Positions 57,279 to 64,000 of a stretch of DNA of 64,000 bases are shown piece by piece. Each line of letters begins with the position of its first letter. Within the stretch, counting starts at the first letter, position 1. Under the pieces are notes generated by a model. It was not told the origin of the DNA, searched no databases, and saw nothing but the letters and a program-made list of their open reading frames with translations. Source of the stretch: Sesamum alatum (taxonomy: Eukaryota > Streptophyta > Magnoliopsida > Lamiales > Pedaliaceae); NCBI GenBank assembly GCA_034509735.1, contig JACGWO010000004.1, positions 12,877,395 to 12,941,394 on the forward strand, written 5' to 3'. Made by a program: the position numbers and the translations under genes.

Positions 57279-59423
57279 TGTTGGAATAAGATGAGTGTTC
57301 GTCACCAATGGTACCTCCTTTGTTGCGCTCATCTTACATTTGTTAAAACGGTGTTTAACTTATATCGCAACAAAGCCCACAGACCATGGATAACAACTCG
57401 TGCAGTTGGGCCACGCATTGGATGGTGGTCATGAAACCAACTGATTAAGAGTTGGGTCTGAAACGTTCCAAGTCGAGGACCTCGAGACAGGGGATCGAGC
57501 GTCCTATTGAGACTTGCGTCAAGAGTCGTGTTCATTGGATGAGTGTCGTGTTTCATCGGCGACAGGCGTGGGACGCCTACACGATCTTGATGGGTTGGTC
57601 GACTGGGGTCGAGCCGACTGGACTGACTCGCGGGGATCATCATATGGAAGCCTTGGAGGCTTGGTCAGTATGATTGGTTTTCCCCAGTTCCGATAGTACG
57701 GGAGTAATCCTCAGACTTGAGGGATCATGGCAGTCGCGTGCACAGGACGGCTGTATCTTGGATCTGGCGAGAGGTAATCATTCTATAAGATGATTATTGT
57801 AAGCCTTGTCCAGTGCAGTCAGAATGTGTAGCGAGGACGGTGGATTCCAAGAAGAGGATCCGTCCCCTGTCTGTATGTGACAGAGGTATCTCCTATGCAC
57901 TCGGAGACATGTTCATGCTGTTTGAAGCTGTGGCCACAGTGGTTGGTCGAACAGGGAATGGTTTCCTGTGTCGACACAATGAAGCATACGTGGTCTCTAG
58001 TATTAAGCATAGATGCCTAGTCAAGGATGGGAACCGACGCCCAATTCCATACCCTAGACTAAGGCCGGGAGACGGTAGATGGAAGGATCGTACCCGTACG
58101 GAATCGGCGCCTAAATGTTCATGCCAATTCACCTAGTCTCTAGTGCCATGGACCGTTGCTAGACGGCCACCCATGGTAACGGGCCCTTGTGGGACACGGG
58201 CCCGAGTCTAGCTGAGGGTGAACCTAAAGGGTCAGACACAAATCACCGAGGAGGTTGAGAGATCGACTTGGAGTCAATCTCGAAGGATAAAATAAGTAAT
58301 TGGATTACTTAAGGGAAAGTCCATTGGATGGACGGGCCGATATTGTATCGGGCTTTCATTTAATCGGTAAATTGGATTTTCGATTAAATATGGAAAGTTG
58401 AGATGTTGAGATGTTGGATCTTTTAATTGGATTAAAAGATCAACGGGAATAATTTAAGTGGACATTAAATTGGATTTAATATTGGGTTCGTCGTAATTGG
58501 ATTACGATAAAACCCGGTCCGTTAAATTATACCCGAGAGGAGAAATAATTCCTAAATTGGAATAGGAAGAAGTTGGACTTCTTCCCTTAATTAAACATAG
58601 CTGACATGCTCCCTTGGAGGAAGCAAAATCAGCCATATTGCATGCTAGGTGGTATGTTGACTTGTCTCTTTTGGAAAGAGACAAATCAACTCCAATAAAG
58701 CTCTTCCCTTTTGGTATGATTTGATCATATCATAAATTTTGGTAGGCTTGATTGAAGAATTGATGGTGATTGATTGGAATGAATCTAGACATCCTTGGAT
58801 GAACCTAGACACATTCCAATAATCACATTAATTATGTATATATATTAGAATATACAACACCTAGCATAAGTGATTCATTATTCATCTTTTTCTAGGAAAA
58901 AGAGAAGACAAAAATCCTCTCCTCTCTCTCAAAATTTTTGTGCTCCCTCCCTCTCTTACACTTGTGTTCTTCACTTGATTTTGAATCAAGAAGAAGAACA
59001 AAGTAAGTTTAAGAGAACACTAATTCATAGTGTTCTTCTCTTAAACCGATTCCTTCCTAAACCGTTCTTTTCTAGCAAGAAGAACGTGTGTTTCTTCCGG
59101 TGTGGTGTGGATCACCTTTGGAGAATCCATACGTTTGGATTTCGTGAGCATTCTGGAGAAGGAACAACGCTAGTAGCCGGGAGCATACGCTAAACAATCA
59201 AAGGTAACGGTTTATTACGCTTTGATTGATTTCATTTGTATATCTATGCCCTATGTGTTTAAATATATGTTTTAACATTTACACATCCTACATCGAACGC
59301 CCGGTTGAGCACCCAAGGGTACACCCCTTGGGATTCGCGTATTTTGAATTTGATTTAAATTTACGCAATTTCTCGCTTTTCTCGCTTCCGCTCGCACTCC
59401 CGGGCGGATCCGCTTGTCCTTCA
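57279..59423 (+). mobile_element. solo LTR B3 (family B), with 85-bp deletion near its start
   Basis: 2145 bp, TGTTGGAATA to GTCCTTCA, with perfect TSD AGCCA (57274-57278 and 59424-59428) and no internal region. Compared with B1 and B2, about 85 bp are missing right after the first ten bases, between two AATA-containing strings, which points to a microhomology deletion after insertion. It splits the pol of A4 in the integrase-RT linker. Palindrome CTGTGGCCACAG at 57928-57939. Confidence 0.94.
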
Positions 59424-59428
59424 AGCCA

Positions 59429-61285
59429 TTCCCCGGAGTCGATGCAGATATCGCTTCTCCATATGTCTTAGGATCGTTTTCCAAAAGATCTGTCGCTCCT
59501 AGAAAGCCATACCTTACTGGAGGTCTGGACTCTCTAGTGGACCTACGGAGAACGGGAACGTCAGTGGTGTCTGTGGGCGTTGACTGTATCGGAGCCGGCG
59601 GTTCAGGAACGGGGGCTGGCCGTTCTTGAGGCTGTCCTTCATGCCTAGCATGTTGGACCTCTCGAGGTTGGTCAGCCCTTCGGCTGTTTATCCTGAATCC
59701 TCTAAGTGAGGGTTCCGTGGCTGCCTCTGATGGCTGGATTCCATCACTTGATTCCTCAAGGATCAACTCATCAGGTTGGATATCTTCCGGGAAGCCTTGC
59801 TCCAAGAATACTGCATTTCTTGAAACAAACACCTTTTGTTCCAAAGGGTCATAAAAGTAATAACCTGCAGTTTCTTTAGGGTATCCAACGAACCTGCATA
59901 AGCTAGACCTAGATTCTAGCTTATCTCCCACTAACCTCTTGACGTATGCGGGGCTACCCCACACTCTCAAGTAGTTGTAGGACGGAGGCTTGCCGTGCCA
60001 TATCTCATATGGCGTTTGGGTCAATGCACTGGTAGTTGCCAAATTCAACAACTTGGCCGCCGTTTCTAGTGCATAGCCCCAAAAGGATAAGGGCAATTTG
60101 GTAAAACTCATCATGGACCGAACCATGTCCAACAGGGTTCAATTCTTCCTTTCAGAGACACCATTTAACTGTGGTGTTCCTGGAGGTGTCCATTCTAATA
60201 TTATACCATGTTCTTTTAGATAATCTAGGAACTCCTTACTAAGGTATTCACCGCCTCGGTCTGACCGTAGGACTTTAATTTTGCAGTTGGTCTGGTTCTC
60301 TACTTCAAGTCTGAATTCTTTAAACCTCTCAAGAGCTTCAGACTTGTACCTCATTAGGTAAACATAACCATACCGTGAATGATCATCGGTAAAGGTTATG
60401 AAGTAGGAGAACCCACCTCGGGCCTGCGTCCTTAGTGGTCCACATACGTCTGTATGGACCAAGTCCAACAGACCTGTGGCAAGCCTACTTTATCCCACAA
60501 AGGGCTTTTTGGTCATTTTCTCTCTTAGACAGGATTCACAAGTTGGTAGATCACTCAAGTCCCCAACCTCTAGGTTCTTTGAGTCTACCAACTTTTTCAT
60601 CCTATCTTGGGATATGTGACCTAGCCTAGCGTGCCACAGACGTGTGTTCCAGTTATCATCTAATTTTCGTTTGTGTTGAGTGTTGAGAACAAAATTCGTT
60701 TGTTGCAAGATATAGAGCCCGTTATGCAATGAACCAAGTAGATGAGCAATTCCACACCTCATCAAATAAAAGCAATTTTTATTGATTCTAAACTCATAAC
60801 CATTTTTGTCCAACAATGGAATGGAAATGATGTTTTTAATCATACTAGGTACAAAATAAACTTGCTCTAAATCTATGCTAATACTATCACTAATCACTAG
60901 AGTGGTGGATCCTATTGCTTCTGCCGAGATGGCCTTGCCATCCCAAGCTTCAGGATCATGTCCCCGCTACCCCAGTTTTTCCGCTTCTTTTCAACACCTG
61001 CAAGTCATTGCAAATGTGAGCTCCACAGCCGGTATCTAATACCCAAGAGGCAGAATTAGTGACCATATTAACCTCAATCACACAAATACCTTGGTTCGAG
61101 AAGAGTTTGGGGCACTCTCTCTTCCAATGCCCTTTCTCACGGCAGTTGATACATATGTCATATGCCTTCAACTGTTGCTTGGAGACAACCTTTTCCTTTC
61201 CTTTGCCCTTCCCCTCTTTGGCAATGGGAACACTCTTAGTGTTCGTAGCTGCTTTGACGGCCTTTCCCTTCCCTTTCTTCTTCTT
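59429..61285 (-). pseudogene. Gag tail, protease, integrase and linker of element A4
   Basis: Continues Pol upstream of B3 on the minus strand in several frames: Gag knuckle CINCREKGHWKREC and protease SWVLDTGCGAHICN (60956-61171), pre-integrase and HHCC finger LWHARLGH...CESC (60490-60897), integrase core HTDVCGP and RSDRGGEY (60139-60468), and the integrase C-terminal part and linker (59429-60132). Single-base breaks separate these near 60130, 60480 and 60940. The protease DTG and the knuckle are intact in this copy. Confidence 0.9.
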
Positions 61286-61951
61286 CTAACGTCCGGCACC
61301 TTTGCCTTTCGTATTGGAAGTCGAAGCACCTCCAAACAATACCAAAGGCGTGGACTTCTTAGTCGTTGCCTCGTATATCACCAACATATTGATCAACTCA
61401 TGAATGCCCTTCTCAAGTGCGTTCATGTTGTAGTTGACGATAAATTGGTCAAAGGAGGGTGGGAGCGACTGAAGGATCACATCTATGTACGTTTCATTAT
61501 CGAGACCTGCCTTTAGGTCCTCGAGCTTTCCCACCAGGGTAAGCATTTTAACCCCGTGCTCTTGTACAGAGGATCTTTCTGTCATTTTAGTTCCAAAGAA
61601 TGCCTTGGTCGCGACATACCTAGTATGTCGGTCCGGGATTGCATAGCAATCCTTAAGGCGAGCCATTATGGAAGGGACGTCGTCTAGCCTTTCATATTGC
61701 TTCTGAATCTCATTGGCCATGGAAGCAAGTATAACGCTACGGACCTTCCGGTTATCCTTATGCCATGTCTCGAACGTCTCACGTTCTTCTGGCGTGGATC
61801 CTTCCGGCAAGGTCCTAGGGAGAGGCTCGTCCATGACGTAGCCTTGGTTCTCGTAATCTAGGACTATCCTGAGATTGCGCAACCAGTCGTTGTAATTTGT
61901 TCCATTGAATTTGTTTGTCTCAAGAATGGTTGAAAGTGGGTTCTTAGACAT
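61286..61951 (-). pseudogene. Gag N-terminal part of element A4
   Basis: MSKNPLSTIL start at 61951, then 221 codons of copia Gag ending in KGKGAGR, where the Trp codon of RWKKKK has become TAG (G to A). The basic region and zinc knuckle continue in the same neighbourhood downstream. The capsid-like part is otherwise intact. Confidence 0.9.
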
Positions 61952-63995
61952 TTTTTAAATCTACATTTAAAAAACAGCGCGCGATCAGCAGAAAATAAAA
62001 GACGGTGGTTTGATAAAAATGATTAAATGCTTGGACTTTAGTCATTTAATCCTCCTACTATTTATACGAAAGCACGGTACTCTCAAACGTGATTTTTCGG
62101 GAAATCCTTTCCTAGTGGGCTTGGGATCCACAGCGATTTTTCCATACCCCGCTTTTACGATTCGCATGGAAAAGATCCTGTGGGAGGTATTCCATACCAT
62201 TCTCGTTCCACGAGATTCCCAAGATTATTGCCTCACCCTTTCACATGATCCCGAGGACTCCAAGCGAATCATGCTATTTGGGCGTTAGACCCAACCCAAT
62301 CGACCGAGCCACAGACCCACTGGTACCCCCACGACTCGTGAGACCACGCTATTGACCTAAAACAGCTTCCTCACTAAACTATGGATTGGAAGGCATGGAC
62401 AAACTCCTAGAGTTCATGTCCATTTTGTCCAGGGTCTAATGTTTCAACATTGGTCCAACCAATGTGAGAGTAGTAAATGACCGAGATCTCAAAATAAATA
62501 AACATTCACACATCCATCTATAATGCGTAAATTAAACCATCTATAGCAGTTATATGATAAATAAAAACCCATTCATCCATCATAATAACCACATGCAAAA
62601 TTAAAGCCTAGCGATCCACTGAGCCCGCGGTGGATCTATGGTCAATCTAGGGTTGGTCCTACACTATTACATTAATAGTAACCCACTCATCATGCTGATG
62701 GGGCCTTGGTCTCTTTTCTCTTTCTTCACTTCATGGAAAACTCTAAGGGACCTCCCATCTGGGCTCTCCATGTGGTCCTTCCTTCTTCTCCATCGATTAC
62801 AAAAAAGGAAACCTCACTCCTAGTCTACTCTCATTACATATAAAAAATAGAAAGAAACCCCAGCGAAAACCCGGGGGAGTACATAAGGAGGGAGGTAGAA
62901 TGCCTTATTATTCCAAGGCAACCAGAAAGAGAGAAGGAGAAAGCAGTAAAAGAGGCACACAGGCCCAACAAAAATTAAACCATACATTCGGTCTAGGGCT
63001 CATGATCATCCATTTCCATCCAACACACATAATCACATGATCTAATCACATAATTACAATATACCAACAATTCATGATTTTCAATCATAATTATACTAAA
63101 TAAGAAATAAATTAATATGTGCGTAACGTGTGAAAAAAAATAAAACATAAATATTGGTAATAATATTTTCTCATATTAGGAAAACCTTTCCTCATTATGT
63201 TAAGTAAAATAACCCCGAGATTCCAAATCCAATGTATTTTACTCCTAAAATAATATCTTTAGAAAATTAGACATAATTGAACCCCAAAAATGATTTTTCA
63301 GAATTAATTCAAAATTAAAACTGAAAATAATTAAAAATAAAAGAAAACACTACTAGGTTTAAACCCTAGCAGCAGCACGGGCCGCCGCCGCCGCCCCCGG
63401 CAGCGGCCTGCCGGCGCGCGCACAGGGCAGCAGGCTCAGCCTGCCTCCCCTGCGCGCGCGCAGGCTCCCTTGCCTCGTGCGCGGGCTGGCCTGCTGGCTG
63501 CCGGCCGCGCCTTGCCCTGCGTAGTGCGCGCGCAGACGTGGATTGGGCACGCCTGCCGGGCGCGCGCGCGCAGACTCCTCCGTCTGCGTGCACGTGCGCC
63601 TGGCGGCGCTGCCCGGTGTCCGTCCGCGCGCAGCCTTGTGCGCGAGCGCGCGCATGAGTGCACAAACACCCTCGTCTGCGTGCGCGCGCGCCTGGGAGCG
63701 CTGCCCCTGCGCGACCGGCTGGACGGGCGCGCGCAGGCTTCCCTTGCCTGCGCGCGGCTGAGCGCGGCCAGCCCTCCCGACTGGCCGGTTGCGGCGTTTC
63801 TCGTTTTCTGTTCAATTATTCCACCCCGTTTTCCAAGAAAAACAGAAAAATACAAACATTCAGAAATTCACACGAATCAAAAGCCATAAAACAACATGCT
63901 TTAAAATCAAAAAAATCAAGATTTTATTAAAACATGACAATATCACGTTTCATGCTTAAAACGCACATAAAACCTAGGCCTATATACCGAACCGG
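61952..63995 (-). other. leader of element A4 with GC-rich block
   Basis: Acceptor-like AAATGTAG just before gag (CTAC at 61961-61964 on the + strand), TATAAATAG (62058-62066), hairpin CCACTG-AGCCCG-CGGTGG with one G-T wobble (62616-62633), palindromic CTAGGTTTAAACCCTAG (about 63354-63370), GC-rich block (63372-63790) with hairpin GCAGAC/GTCTGC (63570-63587) and a second, weakened copy about 92 bp on. No coding signal. Confidence 0.8.
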
Positions 63996-64000
63996 GCTCT
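63996..64000 (-). other. start of the PBS of element A4 (cut by window end)
   Basis: GCTCT after CCGAACCGG is the first five bases of the GCTCTGATACCA seen in the other copies. The 5' LTR of A4 should follow outside the window. Confidence 0.8.

Noticed and set aside
1..64000. CRISPR arrays, bacterial operons, tRNA or rRNA genes, host protein genes
   Set aside because: Nothing supports any of these; every stretch is explained by LTR retrotransposons, solo LTRs or the gap.

Overview
This window is plant nuclear DNA made almost entirely of LTR retrotransposons nested inside one another. I see no host gene, tRNA, rRNA or CRISPR array. The plant assignment rests on Ty1/copia Gag-Pol with a CX2CX4HX4C zinc knuckle, primer-binding sites (PBS) complementary to the 3' end of initiator-Met tRNA, 2.0-2.5 kb LTRs starting TGTTAGAATA, 5-bp target-site duplications (TSDs), and no compact gene arrangement. 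The species cannot be told. The density of nesting suggests a large genome or pericentromeric heterochromatin. An exact 500-N run (13153-13652) marks a scaffold gap.

I name LTR families here by sequence only: A (about 1.98-2.0 kb), B (about 2.23 kb), C (2.26 kb), D (2.24 kb), E (2.5 kb), and one unrelated LTR, G, probably Ty3/gypsy. All copia families share LTR termini, PBS, polypurine tract (PPT) and blocks inside the LTR. The gag-pol resembles the Angela/Tork side of plant copia, which is a tentative placement.

Layout. 1-5553: A1, gag-pol relic plus 3' LTR (+). 5554-5646: sliver of an older pol. 5647-8093: 5' LTR, PBS and leader of A2 (+). 8094-13152: 3' LTR G, PPT and noncoding 3' part of a gypsy-like element (-), with a solo LTR B1 inside its LTR (TSD AACTT). 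13153-13652: gap. 13653-18393: 5' half of element C (-). 18394-35188: D-family pol split by solo LTR B2 (TSD AATGG), which is itself split by a full-length young element A (18684-28955, -, TSD TAACT), then LTR D and a D leader. 35189-43215: A3 (+), with truncated 5' LTR, leader, gag-pol with stops, and part of the 3' LTR. 43216-64000: A4 (-), whose 3' LTR is split by full-length element E (44597-55117, -, TSD ACTCT), whose pol is split by solo LTR B3 (57279-59423, TSD AGCCA), and whose PBS begins at the last five bases of the window.

Insertion order follows from the nesting: D host before B2 before A; A3 before A4 before E and B3; A2 before G before B1. Elements A and E are the youngest (LTR pairs almost identical). 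A could have encoded its own machinery apart from two single-base frameshifts. E has LTRs just as fresh but an extensively eroded, partly deleted gag-pol, so it was probably copied in trans by a relative.

The most interesting signal is not protein coding. Across families with otherwise diverged LTRs, several hairpins or palindromes persist through paired base changes: a 12-bp palindrome in U3 in three covarying versions, a U3 stem CTGTCA/TGACAG, and a U5 stem with an ACAC-type loop in about six covarying versions. The leaders add a CCACTG/CAGTGG hairpin and a GC-rich block (in A copies with repeated GCAGAC/GTCTGC hairpins). Together these suggest a conserved structured-RNA (or protein-binding DNA) architecture shared by this clan of copia elements.
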